Assembly (NCBI RefSeq): GCF_008364625.2
Contig: NZ_CP126604.1
Coordinates: 992,001 to 1,056,000, forward strand
Length of the DNA stretch: 64,000 nt
Direction: 5' to 3'
Origin: Enterobacter dykesii
Lineage (GTDB): Bacteria; Pseudomonadota; Gammaproteobacteria; Enterobacterales; Enterobacteriaceae
Part shown: positions 10,625 to 18,830 of the stretch, one piece after another
Position numbering within the stretch: the stretch's first letter is position 1
Layout of the letters: each line of letters opens with the position of its first letter
Translations under genes and position numbers: made by a program
The notes under the pieces: generated by a model
The model's input: only the letters and a program-made list of their open reading frames with translations
What the model was told of the DNA's origin: nothing
Databases searched by the model: none

Positions 10625-10659
10625 AAACGCACCCTGCACCGGCATGGTGCGTTTTTTTT
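10625..10659 (+). terminator. Terminator after mdlB
   Basis: AAACGCACC pairs with GGTGCGTTT and runs into eight Ts. The loop side contains an NtrC-type site (separate entry). Confidence 0.82.
10635..10651. promoter_or_regulatory. NtrC (GlnG) enhancer site for glnK-amtB
   Basis: TGCACCGGCATGGTGCG matches the NtrC dyad TGCACY-N5-GGTGCA except for its last base. It is centred about 107 bases upstream of the predicted sigma54 start, a normal enhancer distance. Further half-sites lie nearby: TGCACC at 10573-10578 and GGTGCA at 10613-10618. Confidence 0.72.
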
Positions 10660-10724
10660 CGCTTGTTTGTTTATTACGGCTGCGTAATGCTCTGTGCGCC
10701 GCCGTTCCCCCTCGTTTTCATTTC

Positions 10725-10740
10725 TGGCACACCCCTTGCA
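10725..10740 (+). promoter_or_regulatory. Sigma54 promoter of glnK-amtB
   Basis: TGGCACACCCCTTGCA fits the -24/-12 consensus TGGCAC-N5-TTGCW exactly. Transcription should start near 10750, about 43 bases before the glnK ATG. Confidence 0.92.
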
Positions 10741-10792
10741 ATACCTTCTGCGTAAGCTGCGGCCATTACCGAATTCTGACTGGAGGGGATCT

Positions 10793-11131
10793 ATGAAGCT
10801 GGTTACGGTTGTAATCAAACCATTCAAACTCGAAGACGTGCGTGAAGCGTTGTCTTCAATGGGTATTCAGGGACTGACTGTCACCGAAGTGAAAGGCTTT
10901 GGTCGTCAGAAGGGTCATGCCGAGCTTTATCGCGGGGCGGAATACAGCGTTAACTTTCTGCCAAAAGTAAAAATTGATGTCGCGATTGCTGACGATCAGC
11001 TTGATGAAGTCATTGATGTCATTAGCAAAGCGGCCTATACCGGCAAAATTGGCGACGGCAAAATTTTCGTTGCCGAACTGCAGCGCGTCATTCGCATCCG
11101 TACCGGCGAATCTGACGAAGCGGCTCTGTAA
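10793..11131 (+). CDS. glnK: GlnK, PII-type nitrogen regulatory protein
   Basis: 112 aa from ATG 10793, preceded by GGAGGGG. Tyr51 (GHAELYRGAEY), the site uridylylated by GlnD, is present on the T-loop. The 2-oxoglutarate and ATP-binding segments VKIDVAIAD and GKIGDGKIFV are intact. As a trimer, deuridylylated GlnK plugs AmtB when nitrogen is sufficient; it also tunes the NtrB/NtrC and GlnE systems. It forms an operon with amtB (35-base gap) under the sigma54 promoter upstream. Confidence 0.97.
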   Translation: MKLVTVVIKPFKLEDVREALSSMGIQGLTVTEVKGFGRQKGHAELYRGAEYSVNFLPKVKIDVAIADDQLDEVIDVISKAAYTGKIGDGKIFVAELQRVIRIRTGESDEAAL

Positions 11132-11166
11132 GTAACTCCTGGCACACAGTGATAGGGATCGAGAAA

Positions 11167-12456
11167 ATGAAGATAGCAACACTCAAAACGGGTCTGGGTT
11201 CGCTGGCGCTGCTGCCGGGCCTGGCGCTGGCTGCTACCCCAGCGGTGGTCGACAAAGCCGATAACGCCTTTATGATGATCAGCACCGCGCTGGTGCTGTT
11301 CATGTCAATTCCGGGCATTGCGCTGTTCTACGGCGGCCTGATCCGTGGCAAAAACGTTCTCTCCATGCTGACGCAGGTTGCCGTGACGTTCGCACTGGTC
11401 TGCGTGCTGTGGGTGGTTTACGGTTACTCGCTGGCGTTCGGTACGGGCAACGCGTTCTTTGGTAACTTCGACTGGGTGATGCTGAAAAATATTGAGCTGA
11501 CCGCGCTGATGGGCAGTTTCTATCAGTACATCCACGTTGCGTTCCAGGGCTCCTTCGCCTGTATTACCGTCGGGCTGATTGTGGGCGCGCTCGCCGAGCG
11601 TATCCGTTTCTCTGCCGTGCTGATCTTCGTGGTGGTCTGGATGACGCTCTCCTATGTGCCGATTGCGCACATGGTCTGGGGTGGCGGTCTGCTGGCAACG
11701 CACGGCGCGCTGGACTTCGCGGGCGGTACCGTTGTTCACATCAACGCCGCGGTAGCGGGCCTGGTGGGCGCCTACCTGATTGGCAAACGCGTGGGCTTCG
11801 GTAAAGAAGCGTTCAAACCGCACAACCTGCCGATGGTATTTACCGGTACGGCTATCCTCTACTTTGGCTGGTTTGGCTTCAACGCCGGCTCGGCAAGTGC
11901 AGCAAACGAAATCGCCGCGCTGGCCTTCGTGAACACCGTTGTGGCAACTGCGGGTGCAATCCTCTCCTGGGTGTTTGGCGAGTGGGCGGTACGCGGTAAA
12001 CCGTCACTGCTGGGTGCCTGTTCGGGTGCCATTGCCGGCCTGGTTGGCATTACGCCAGCGTGTGGTTATGTCGGCGTGGGTGGCGCGCTGCTGGTCGGTC
12101 TGGTTTCCGGTCTGGCGGGTCTGTGGGGCGTGACCGCATTGAAACGTGTGCTGCGCGTTGACGACCCATGCGATGTGTTTGGCGTGCACGGCGTGTGCGG
12201 CATCGTGGGTTGTATCATGACCGGTATCTTTGCCGCGAAATCGCTCGGTGGCGTGGGCTACGCAGAAGGCGTGACCATGGTTCATCAGGTGCTGGTGCAG
12301 CTGGAAAGTATCGCTATCACCGTTGTCTGGTCTGCCGTAGTCGCTTTCATTGGCTATAAGCTGGCGGATATGACGGTGGGTCTGCGCGTACCGGAAGAGC
12401 AGGAGCGCGAAGGTCTGGACGTCAACAGCCACGGCGAGAATGCGTATAACGCATAA
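11167..12456 (+). CDS. amtB: AmtB, ammonium transporter
   Basis: 429 aa from ATG 11167. Residues 1-22 are a cleaved signal peptide (LALLPGLALA). Eleven transmembrane helices follow, giving the Amt trimer of the inner membrane. The family signatures include DFAGGTVVHINAAVAGLVGA with the first pore His, and GVHGVCGIVGC with the second. The cytosolic tail ENAYNA is the same as in E. coli. AmtB conducts ammonium during nitrogen limitation and is closed by GlnK. A terminator follows directly. Confidence 0.97.
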   Translation: MKIATLKTGLGSLALLPGLALAATPAVVDKADNAFMMISTALVLFMSIPGIALFYGGLIRGKNVLSMLTQVAVTFALVCVLWVVYGYSLAFGTGNAFFGNFDWVMLKNIELTALMGSFYQYIHVAFQGSFACITVGLIVGALAERIRFSAVLIFVVVWMTLSYVPIAHMVWGGGLLATHGALDFAGGTVVHINAAVAGLVGAYLIGKRVGFGKEAFKPHNLPMVFTGTAILYFGWFGFNAGSASAANEIAALAFVNTVVATAGAILSWVFGEWAVRGKPSLLGACSGAIAGLVGITPACGYVGVGGALLVGLVSGLAGLWGVTALKRVLRVDDPCDVFGVHGVCGIVGCIMTGIFAAKSLGGVGYAEGVTMVHQVLVQLESIAITVVWSAVVAFIGYKLADMTVGLRVPEEQEREGLDVNSHGENAYNA

Positions 12457-12464
12457 TAAACAGC

Positions 12465-12490
12465 AAAACGGCAACTTCGGTTGCCGTTTT
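12465..12490 (+). terminator. Terminator after amtB
   Basis: AAAACGGCAAC, TTCG loop, GTTGCCGTTTT: an 11-bp stem ending in Ts, 8 bases after the amtB stop. Confidence 0.88.
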
Positions 12491-12501
12491 TAATGTTTGT
12501 T

Positions 12502-12540
12502 CCCTCTCCTCGCGGGAGATAGTCAGGGTGAGGGCATCAG
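12502..12540. repeat. Dispersed palindromic repeat, copy 1 (degenerate)
   Basis: The hairpin core CCCTCTCC-TCGC-GGGAGA is imperfect. It is followed by the family tail CAGGGTGAGGGCATCAG, between the 3' ends of amtB and tesB. Related copies lie at 38799, 45669 and 48979. Confidence 0.7.
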
Positions 12541-12551
12541 GCCGTACACAA

Positions 12552-13412
12552 TCACCCGCGATTACGCATCACCCCTTCCTGCACCGTAGACGCGACCAGC
12601 ACGCCGTCCTGAGTATAAAACTCCCCACGCACAAACCCGCGCGCGCTTGACGCTGACGTACTCTCCACGCTGTAAAGCAGCCACTCATTCATGTTGAACG
12701 GACGGTGGAACCACATTGAGTGATCGATTGTCGCGACCTGCATACCTTTTTCCAGGAAACCTACCCCGTGCGGCTGCAGCGCCACCGGCAGGAAGTTGAA
12801 ATCTGACGCATAGCCGAGCAGATACTGATGCACGCGGAAATCTTCCGGCACGGTCCCGTTGGCACGGATCCAGACCTGGCGTTTCGGCTCGGCGGTATGG
12901 CCTTTCATCGGATTGTGGAATTCAACCGGGCGGATCTCCAGCGGCTTATCACAGAGAAACTTCTCTTTGACCTGTGGCGGAAGCAGATGCGCCAGCGCGC
13001 GGGCAATGTCCGTCTCTGATTTTAAAGAGTCGGGTGATGGAGCCGGGGGCATCACTTTTTGATGCTCGTAGCCTGGTTCCGGCGCCTGGAAAGAGGCGGT
13101 CATGTAAAAGATCGGCTTGCCGCTCTGAATGGCCGCGACGCGGCGTGCGCTAAAGCTGTTGCCGTCTCGCAGAACTTCAACGTCATACACAATCGGTTTT
13201 GCGCTATCGCCAGGGCGTAAGAAGTAGCTGTGGAAAGAATGCACCAGACGGTCTGCCGGGACAGTCTCCTTTGCTGCGTACAGAGCCTGTCCGACGACTT
13301 GCCCCCCGAAAACCTGACGTAAGCCGAGATCCTCGCTCTGTCCGCGAAAGAGTCCTTCCTCAATTTTTTCCAGATTCAGTAATGTCAGCAGATTGTTCAG
13401 TGCCTGACTCAT
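12552..13412 (-). CDS. tesB: TesB, acyl-CoA thioesterase II
   Basis: 286 aa from ATG 13412 ([20 protein letters not shown]), which gives the E. coli length; the frame is open further upstream but that part has no homology. Two hotdog domains hydrolyse a broad range of acyl-CoAs in the cytoplasm. Conserved segments include [35 protein letters not shown] and the C-terminal [14 protein letters not shown] carrying the catalytic Gln. It faces ybaY across a 200-base divergent region. Confidence 0.95.
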   Translation of the reverse strand: MSQALNNLLTLLNLEKIEEGLFRGQSEDLGLRQVFGGQVVGQALYAAKETVPADRLVHSFHSYFLRPGDSAKPIVYDVEVLRDGNSFSARRVAAIQSGKPIFYMTASFQAPEPGYEHQKVMPPAPSPDSLKSETDIARALAHLLPPQVKEKFLCDKPLEIRPVEFHNPMKGHTAEPKRQVWIRANGTVPEDFRVHQYLLGYASDFNFLPVALQPHGVGFLEKGMQVATIDHSMWFHRPFNMNEWLLYSVESTSASSARGFVRGEFYTQDGVLVASTVQEGVMRNRG

Positions 13413-13612
13413 AGTTGTCCTCAATAAACGCCGTAGCGAAAGATAGGCAGAGTATAACGCAGAAATGAAAGTGGTCCGATGGGTAGAATAATCTGAATAT
13501 CGTGACGTTTTCAGGCATAAATCGGTGATCTGTGCCACACTTGAATACGTTATGTGATTGAAACGACATCGGATGGGATCGATCCCGCTGGTGCATTGAT
13601 AAGGAGACTTCA

Positions 13613-14140
13613 ATGAAACTCGTGCCTATGCTAAGTGGTGTAGCGATTGCGGTGGCGTTGTCCGCCTGTGCCGGTAAGAGCGCCCAGGTGCCGGTACCAG
13701 CTGCAGACCCGAACGGGATTAATACCCTTTCGCAGCAATCCATTCAGCAGCCTAACGTTTCCGGTACCATCTGGATTAAACAGAGAGTTGCGTTGCCGCC
13801 AGATGCGGTATTAACCGTAACACTGTCGGATGCTTCTCTGGCTGACGCGCCGTCGAAAGTTGTGGCCCAGCGTGCCGTTCGTACTGAAGGCAAGCAGGCG
13901 CCGTTTAGCTTCGTGTTGCCGTATAACCCGTCGGACGTGCAGCCTAACGCCCGCATCCTGCTGAGTGCTGCGGTAACGATTAACGGTAAGCTGGTCTTTA
14001 TCACCGATACGGTCCAGGAAGCGATCAACAACGGTGGTACCAAAATTGATCTGAACCTGGTGCCGGTGCAGCAGACCGAAGTACCGATCGCACCGCAGAC
14101 CAATCAGCCGTCCCTGCCAACCCCACCGACTCAGATGTAA
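13613..14140 (+). CDS. ybaY: YbaY, lipoprotein with a YscW-like domain
   Basis: 175 aa, starting at ATG 13613 after AAGGAG. The lipobox is LSAC, with the lipidated Cys at residue 19. After a Pro-rich linker comes a beta-rich YscW/type III pilotin-like domain ([54 protein letters not shown]). The C-terminus is Pro/Gln-rich. It is probably an outer-membrane lipoprotein, because the residue after Cys is Ala rather than Asp. Its function is not known. Confidence 0.88.
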   Translation: MKLVPMLSGVAIAVALSACAGKSAQVPVPAADPNGINTLSQQSIQQPNVSGTIWIKQRVALPPDAVLTVTLSDASLADAPSKVVAQRAVRTEGKQAPFSFVLPYNPSDVQPNARILLSAAVTINGKLVFITDTVQEAINNGGTKIDLNLVPVQQTEVPIAPQTNQPSLPTPPTQM

Positions 14141-14151
14141 TGTCTGCATTG

Positions 14152-14173
14152 CCCCTCTCCTCCAGGAGAGGGG
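14152..14173. terminator. Perfect 10-bp hairpin between ybaY and atl
   Basis: CCCCTCTCCT-CC-AGGAGAGGGG lies between the two convergent stops and abuts the atl stop codon. No T-run follows. It resembles the palindromic core of the dispersed repeat but lacks the GGGTGAGGGC tail. Confidence 0.5.
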
Positions 14174-14485
14174 TCAATACACCCAGCGAAACTTCTGCAA
14201 GTCGATCTGACCCGACCCCGACACCTGTACTCCCTCTGCAAGTAACGCCTGACGCTGACGCTGGAGATCCGGTCCGGTGAGCGAAATGGCACCATGACGA
14301 TTCACCACCCGATGCCAGGGCAGCGTACTGCCTTCCGGCAGTCGTTTCAGGACGCCTCCAACCTGCCGTGCCGCGCGCGGGGAACCGGCCAGACGCGCGA
14401 CATCACCATAGGTGGTGACATAGCCTTCCGGGATTGAGGCCACGATTTGCCATACACGCTGTGGAAAGGAGTCGTGTTCGTCCAT
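14174..14485 (-). CDS. atl: Atl (YbaZ), alkyltransferase-like protein
   Basis: 103 aa. It has the fold of the O6-alkylguanine-DNA alkyltransferase C-terminal domain. The acceptor Cys of the PCHRV motif is replaced by Trp: the sequence reads LPWHRVVNRHG. Such proteins bind O6-alkylguanine lesions without repairing them and hand them to nucleotide excision repair. The HTH segment (GDVARLAGSPRAARQVGGVL) and the Arg finger are intact. It converges on ybaY. Confidence 0.92.
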   Translation of the reverse strand: MDEHDSFPQRVWQIVASIPEGYVTTYGDVARLAGSPRAARQVGGVLKRLPEGSTLPWHRVVNRHGAISLTGPDLQRQRQALLAEGVQVSGSGQIDLQKFRWVY

Positions 14486-14586
14486 ACCTTTACCTGTGGG
14501 GAGTTTATGGAAAGCTATGGTAAACGAAGATCTTCATGATTGCTGCGCCTGTTTGCGCAAGAAACCAGCATCCGGTTGCTGGTCGC

Positions 14587-14615
14587 TTGCAATTGGGTCT
14601 TAGCACAGGGATAAT
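14587..14615 (+). promoter_or_regulatory. Sigma70 promoter of ffs
   Basis: -35 TTGCAA (14587-14592) and -10 GATAAT (14610-14615) with a 17-base spacer. This puts transcription start near 14622 and leaves a 5' leader of about 25 bases to be trimmed from the mature RNA, as in E. coli. Confidence 0.75.
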
Positions 14616-14647
14616 GCGCCAGCGCGTTGGTTATCAACGCTCTCAAT

Positions 14648-14761
14648 GGGGGCTCTGTTGGTTCTCCCGCAACGCTACTCTGTTCACCAGGTCAGGTCCG
14701 GAAGGAAGCAGCCAGGGCAGACGACGTGTGTGCCGGGATGTAGCTGGCAGGGCCCCCACCC
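14648..14761 (+). ncRNA. ffs: 4.5S RNA of the signal recognition particle
   Basis: 114 bases. The ends GGGGGCTCTG and GGGCCCCCACCC pair to close the long hairpin. The conserved SRP tip is intact: CAGGTCAGGTCCGGAAGG followed by AAGCAGCC, with the GGAA tetraloop and the internal loop that binds Ffh. It differs from the E. coli RNA at only a few positions. It targets ribosome-nascent chains to FtsY and SecYEG. Confidence 0.98.
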
Positions 14762-15012
14762 ATTTGTGGCCTCATAAGATTCTTCAGCTTCACCTCTCCC
14801 TTGCATCATTACTCCACAATAAAACTACGTCTATATCGTGTAATATATATTTCATTGGACTGAAATATTATTGTCATAAACCTGTAATAATAGACTGTCA
14901 TTTTATAATCGGACGGTTATTTTCTTCCTTAACTCAAAAAAATATATATCTGGATAATATTGTTAACTTCGTGTATTAAATAAAGTACTTATTCCGAAGG
15001 GAAGTGACAAAC

Positions 15013-15264
15013 ATGGCTACAGCGGTATTAAACGTTAAGATTGATGACGCGCTAAAAGAAAGGCTTCGCCACTATGCGGAAAGCAATAACGAGAATTTAA
15101 GCGTGACGACAGAGAAACTGCTGCTGCTGGCATTCGAAGCAGTAGAAGAGGCGGGAGTATCGGAAGAGGATATTGATAATCAGCATACGGAAGAAGAGAG
15201 TGTTTCTCCTTTTACTCCTAAAGAAATCAAGGCTCTACGTAAACTTCTGAAGAAGAGAAAATGA
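15013..15264 (+). CDS. Small ribbon-helix-helix-like protein, first gene of an unidentified pair
   Basis: 83 aa from ATG 15013; GAAGGGAAG ends about ten bases upstream. A GTG at 15004 is too close to that site. The first 45 residues (MATAVLNVKIDDALKERLRH...) look like a short beta strand plus two helices of an RHH/Arc-type DNA-binding protein. A strongly acidic middle (EEAGVSEEDIDN...TEEES) and a basic tail (KEIKALRKLLKKRK) follow. Its stop overlaps the next ATG (ATGA), so the two are translationally coupled. The surroundings are AT-rich, unlike the neighbours, suggesting acquisition next to ffs. I do not recognise a named family; a small antitoxin-like regulator is one reading. Confidence 0.62.
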   Translation: MATAVLNVKIDDALKERLRHYAESNNENLSVTTEKLLLLAFEAVEEAGVSEEDIDNQHTEEESVSPFTPKEIKALRKLLKKRK

Positions 15265-15476
15265 AACAACAACTGTCAACCGCCAGTGACTACAACGAGG
15301 CCTGCGATCTGTTGCGTTCAGGCTACGTGAAGCATGTACGTCTTGGCTGGAATGTTGGAAGCGATGAGTTCTTTCGTATTGCGTCTGACTGGTGTGATAC
15401 CGGTGCAAAAATAAAGAAAGACGGTGATAACTTCGTTATTTCACTAAAAGGCTTTCCTATTCCTCCTCAGCATTAA
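15261..15476 (+). CDS. Unidentified 71-aa protein, second gene of the pair
   Basis: 71 aa, ATG overlapping the previous stop by four bases. There is no signal peptide or membrane segment. It is a compact mixed alpha/beta sequence: DYNEACDLLRSGYVKHVRLG, then SDEFFRIASDWCDTGAKIKK, ending in a strand DNFVISLKGF and PIPPQH. It has one Cys and several aromatics. No family recognised. Coupling to an RHH-like gene suggests a toxin-antitoxin or regulator-effector pair, but nothing in the sequence proves toxicity. A strong terminator follows 14 bases after the stop, so the pair is a self-contained unit. Confidence 0.6.
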   Translation: MKQQLSTASDYNEACDLLRSGYVKHVRLGWNVGSDEFFRIASDWCDTGAKIKKDGDNFVISLKGFPIPPQH

Positions 15477-15489
15477 TTCTCAACCAGTG

Positions 15490-15528
15490 AAAACTGCTGA
15501 CTGCATATGTTACAGTCAGCAGTTTTTA
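15490..15528 (+). terminator. Terminator after the small gene pair
   Basis: AAACTGCTGACTG (15491-15503) pairs with CAGTCAGCAGTTT (15513-15525) and continues into Ts. Confidence 0.88.
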
Positions 15529-15557
15529 TTTTATGATCTGCTTCAAATATTTTAATA

Positions 15558-17015
15558 TTAGATCACGCTGCGTTTTAACGATGGCACGTTTTTATTCAGG
15601 GCGAGCCATAACGGTTTGATCCTCAGCAATGCCTGCTCAAGCTCTGTCGATTCCAGCGAGAAGGGCATACGTAAATAGCGGTCAAACGCCCCCGATAAAC
15701 CAAATCGCGTGCCGGTCCCCAGGTTGATCCCCAGAATTTCAGCCCGCGCAGCAAGCTGTGTCGCCAGCATGCCCGGAAGCTCTATCCAGTAAGAGAGCCC
15801 GCCTTCCGCCTCGTGGAATTTCCACTCCGGGAAATGTTCGCGCAGCAGGTCACCACAGCGATCGCGCCGTTCCGCCAGCATCTTCCGACGTGCGGGCAGA
15901 AACGTCTCGCTGTTATTAATGAGCCACTGCATTGCCAGCTGTTCGAGCAGCGGCGAGCCTAAATCCAGGGTATCCCGCGTCTGGGCAAGCGTGGCGATGA
16001 TGCGCGATGAGGCACGGATCCAGCCGAGACGCAGCCCGCCCCAGAAGCTTTTACCGGCAGAGCCTAAGGTGATGACGGTGGCCTGCGGGTTAAAGGCAGC
16101 CAGCGGCGGCGGGGGAGGCGCATCAAACCAGAGATCCACCATCGTTTCATCCACCACCAGCGCCGTGCGGGTTTGGGCTGCAATATCCGTGATGGCCTGA
16201 CGGGTGGCGATATCCATACAGCGCCCGGTCGGATTATGAAAATCAGGCATCAGGTACGCCAGGCGCGGCGCCGTCTGGGCAAGCGTTGCGGCAAAGCCAT
16301 CCGTATCCCAGCCGGTTTCCGGCAGCGACACTCCTACGGGCCGACACTGCGCCCCCTGAATGGCGGCAATCGCCAGCGGATAGGTGGGATGATCGACCAC
16401 GACGCGGTCCCCCGGTCCGGTCATCATTCGCAGTACCAGCGCAAAGCCGCTGACGGCGCCATTGACCACCATCACTTCGTCTGCGCGGGTGGGAAGACCC
16501 CGCGCGGTATAGCGCGCAGCGATGGCCTCCCGCAGCGTCGGTAGCCCTAGCTGATCGTAGCCCGTTAGCGAGAGATGCGGGGTAATGGCCGTGAGCGCAT
16601 GGGTATAAGCCTGATGGATCTCCGGCCCGGCATTGAGGGCGGCAGTGGAGAGATCCAGTGCGGCGCTCGCCGCGGAAAGAGTAGGAACGGCGCGCGTGTC
16701 CGGGAGAATGACCCGTGACCCGCTGCCGTGGCGGCTTTCAAGATATCCTTCTTCACGCAGGTGGGCGAGCGCGCTGCTGACGGTGGTACGGCTCACTTCC
16801 AGCGCCGCGGCCAGCTCACGCTCGCCCGGCAGCCGCGTATTCAGTGCCAGCCGTCCATCAAGGATTAATAGACGCAGCGCGTCGGCCAGCTGCCGCCAGA
16901 GCGGGGTGCGGGATGAGGCTTGCTGCCAGTGGCCTAAAAGGCGTACCAGCGACTGGCTTCCGAAGCGGCGTGATGACATATGCAGTCCACTATTTGAAAA
17001 CTGGACATTAATCAT
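15558..17015 (-). CDS. MocR-family regulator (GntR HTH fused to aminotransferase-like domain), YczR type
   Basis: Up to 485 aa. The winged helix spans about residues 28-100 (LPGERELAAALEVSRTTVSSALAHL). A fold-type I aminotransferase-like domain follows, with LPDFHNPTGRCMD and the PLP lysine in LGSAGKSFWGGLRLGW. MocR proteins use PLP or its adducts as effector and rarely act as enzymes. It is divergent from a YczE-type membrane protein, the pairing that defines the YczR subgroup, so yczE regulation is inferred. The start is uncertain: ATG 17015 would place a candidate operator inside the gene, whereas ATG 16979 (MSSRRFGSQ) would leave it upstream; neither has a strong ribosome site. Confidence 0.82.
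   Translation of the reverse strand: MINVQFSNSGLHMSSRRFGSQSLVRLLGHWQQASSRTPLWRQLADALRLLILDGRLALNTRLPGERELAAALEVSRTTVSSALAHLREEGYLESRHGSGSRVILPDTRAVPTLSAASAALDLSTAALNAGPEIHQAYTHALTAITPHLSLTGYDQLGLPTLREAIAARYTARGLPTRADEVMVVNGAVSGFALVLRMMTGPGDRVVVDHPTYPLAIAAIQGAQCRPVGVSLPETGWDTDGFAATLAQTAPRLAYLMPDFHNPTGRCMDIATRQAITDIAAQTRTALVVDETMVDLWFDAPPPPPLAAFNPQATVITLGSAGKSFWGGLRLGWIRASSRIIATLAQTRDTLDLGSPLLEQLAMQWLINNSETFLPARRKMLAERRDRCGDLLREHFPEWKFHEAEGGLSYWIELPGMLATQLAARAEILGINLGTGTRFGLSGAFDRYLRMPFSLESTELEQALLRIKPLWLALNKNVPSLKRSVI
16985..17006. promoter_or_regulatory. Inverted repeat between the MocR and YczE-like genes (candidate operator)
   Basis: GTCCA (16985-16989) and TGGAC (17002-17006) are separated by 12 bases. 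A second related pair, CCACTAT and ATAGTGCC (17014-17021), overlaps it. Function is inferred from position beside the divergent regulator. Confidence 0.35.
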
Positions 17016-17065
17016 AGTGCCATTTTAGGTCAGGATGAAAGCCTGGTTCACTGGAGAAGATAAAA

Positions 17066-17677
17066 ATGGTACGTCGTCTGCTACAACTTTATGTCGGTTT
17101 AGGACTGTATGGCCTTTCCACCGCGATGTTCATTCGTTCCGATTTGGGTGTCGATCCCTGGGATGTGTTTCACCTCGGGGTGGGGATGCAGCTGGGGATG
17201 ACTATCGGGACAGTGATCATTGTGACCGGCGCTGCGGTGCTGCTGCTGTGGATCCCGCTGCGCCAGATGCCGGGCCTCGGCACGATCAGCAACGTGATTT
17301 GTATCGGTCTGGCGGCGGACGCCAGCATGGCGCTTATCCCGGAGCTGGATTCGTTACCCGTTCGAATTGCTTTCCTGGTATCGGGCATTGTGATGAACGC
17401 GATTGCGACCAGCATGTATATCGGGGCCGGTTTCGGACCAGGCCCGCGCGATGGCCTGATGACCGGGATTCACGCCCGGCTGGGATGGTCCATTCGCAGC
17501 GTGCGCACCTCAATTGAGGTGTCCGTCCTGCTGATTGGGTGCGTGCTTGGCGGCACGTTTGGGGTGGGAACCGTACTCTATGCTCTGACCATTGGCCCGC
17601 TTATCCAGCTCTGTCTGCCCTGGTTCCGCCAGAAGCCGCGCATTGCGGAAATCCCCCAGCCGGAGCGGGTTGTTTAA
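17066..17677 (+). CDS. YczE/YyaS/YitT-family integral membrane protein
   Basis: 203 aa with about five to six hydrophobic helices and no signal peptide beyond the first helix. It carries the YczE-type opening GLGLYGLSTAMFIRSDLGVDPWDVFHLG and a repeat-like second half (YIGAGFGPGPRDGLMTG). The substrate is unknown. Divergence from a MocR regulator is the arrangement seen for YczE homologues in other bacteria. The stop is two bases from a lac-type operator that belongs to the next transcription unit. Confidence 0.82.
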   Translation: MVRRLLQLYVGLGLYGLSTAMFIRSDLGVDPWDVFHLGVGMQLGMTIGTVIIVTGAAVLLLWIPLRQMPGLGTISNVICIGLAADASMALIPELDSLPVRIAFLVSGIVMNAIATSMYIGAGFGPGPRDGLMTGIHARLGWSIRSVRTSIEVSVLLIGCVLGGTFGVGTVLYALTIGPLIQLCLPWFRQKPRIAEIPQPERVV

Positions 17678-17678
17678 T

Positions 17679-17695
17679 TTTGCGAAGCGCTCACA
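17679..17695. promoter_or_regulatory. Lac-type operator upstream of lacI
   Basis: TTTGCGAAGCGCTCACA is the exact reverse complement of the 17-base operator core before lacZ. It contains the GTGAGC half-site read by LacI. It lies 59 bases before the lacI ATG, implying autoregulation or looping to the lacZ operator about 1.2 kb away. A partial match, GCGCTTCG, occurs at 17726-17733. Confidence 0.75.
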
Positions 17696-17754
17696 TGTTT
17701 TAACGGCGTCGCTGTGCCAGAATAGGCGCTTCGAAAATCGCGATGCCAGAAAGC

Positions 17755-18825
17755 ATGAAAGCAATCACTCTCTATGATGTCGCCCTCCTTGCGGGGGTTT
17801 CTTACCAGACCGTTTCGCGCGTCATTAACGATGCGGAACATGTGTCTGCCCGCACGCGAGAAAAGGTGCAGCAGGCGATGGCGGAGCTGCACTACGTTCC
17901 TAACCTACGGGCACAGCAGCTGGCGGGTAAACGCACCCGTTCGCTGGGCCTCATCACGACTGACCTGGCCCTGCACGCGCCTTCACAAATTGTATCGGCG
18001 GTCAAATCGCGTGCGGCGGAACAGGGGGCGAGCGTCCTGATTTCCATGGTGGAGCAGCCCCTGCAGTGTCAGACGGCGCTTCAGGCGCTGCTGGCACAGC
18101 GGGTGGACGCGCTGCTGGTGAACGTGCCGCTTGACGATCCGCACGCCGAAGAGCTTGGGGCGCTGGCGTCGCCCGTCCCGGTGCTGTTCCTCGATGTGGC
18201 GCCCTCAGCGCGGGTAAACAGCCTCGTGTTTAACGCGGAGCAGGGGGCGCGTCTGGGCGTTGAGCATCTGCTGTCGCTGGAGCATCGGAATATTGCCCTG
18301 CTGAGCGGGCCGGAAAGCTCGGTCTCTGCGCGGGCGCGCCTGGCTGGGTGGAAAGCGACGCTGGCGCAGGCGGGTCTTAACGCGACGGCTGTGGCCTACG
18401 GTGACTGGAGCGCGGCCAGCGGTTACGAGAAGGGACACGTGCTGCTGTCGGGTGCGGCATTACCGGACGCGATTCTGGTGGCGAACGATCAGATGGCGCT
18501 CGGGGTGATGCGCGCCTGCGCGGAAAAAGGGATCGCGATCCCTGGTCAGCTTTCGGTGGTGGGGTTTGACGATACGGCCGACAGCGCCTGGTTTTCCCCG
18601 CCGCTGACGACCATTCGTCAGGCGTTTCGCGAGGCGGGCGAACGCAGCGTTGAGTGGCTGCTGGCGTCTTCCGGGGGCGAAGCGTGCCGGCAGGTTCAGC
18701 TGCCGGTGACGCTGGTTACCCGTCATTCCAGCGCGCGCCGCAACCTGAAGCAGGCCGAGCGCGAGGATCTGGCGCAGCAGCTCAGAAGCCTGGCACTGCT
18801 TGCCGAGCAGATTGCCCGCAAATAA
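17755..18825 (+). CDS. lacI: LacI, lactose operon repressor
   Basis: 356 aa from ATG 17755 (MKAITLYDVALLAGVSYQTV), which aligns with the E. coli start; an ATG 12 bases earlier is possible. The recognition helix YQTVSR is the same as in E. coli LacI, and the hinge segment HYVPNLRAQQLAGK is close. The sugar-binding core keeps LHAPSQIV, LFLDV, SSVSARARLAGW and VANDQMALG. A C-terminal Leu-rich helix (LAQQLRSLALLAEQI) fits the tetramerisation region. It is encoded in the same direction as lacZ, 102 bases upstream, and is flanked by two identical operators. Confidence 0.93.
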   Translation: MKAITLYDVALLAGVSYQTVSRVINDAEHVSARTREKVQQAMAELHYVPNLRAQQLAGKRTRSLGLITTDLALHAPSQIVSAVKSRAAEQGASVLISMVEQPLQCQTALQALLAQRVDALLVNVPLDDPHAEELGALASPVPVLFLDVAPSARVNSLVFNAEQGARLGVEHLLSLEHRNIALLSGPESSVSARARLAGWKATLAQAGLNATAVAYGDWSAASGYEKGHVLLSGAALPDAILVANDQMALGVMRACAEKGIAIPGQLSVVGFDDTADSAWFSPPLTTIRQAFREAGERSVEWLLASSGGEACRQVQLPVTLVTRHSSARRNLKQAEREDLAQQLRSLALLAEQIARK

Positions 18826-18830
18826 AACTT

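Noticed and set aside
13413-13613. 67-residue N-terminal extension of tesB
   Set aside because: No homology; the ATG at 13412 restores the standard 286-aa protein.
14536-14979. Open frame running through the 4.5S RNA gene
   Set aside because: It is read across ffs, which is unmistakable as RNA; the translation has no homology.
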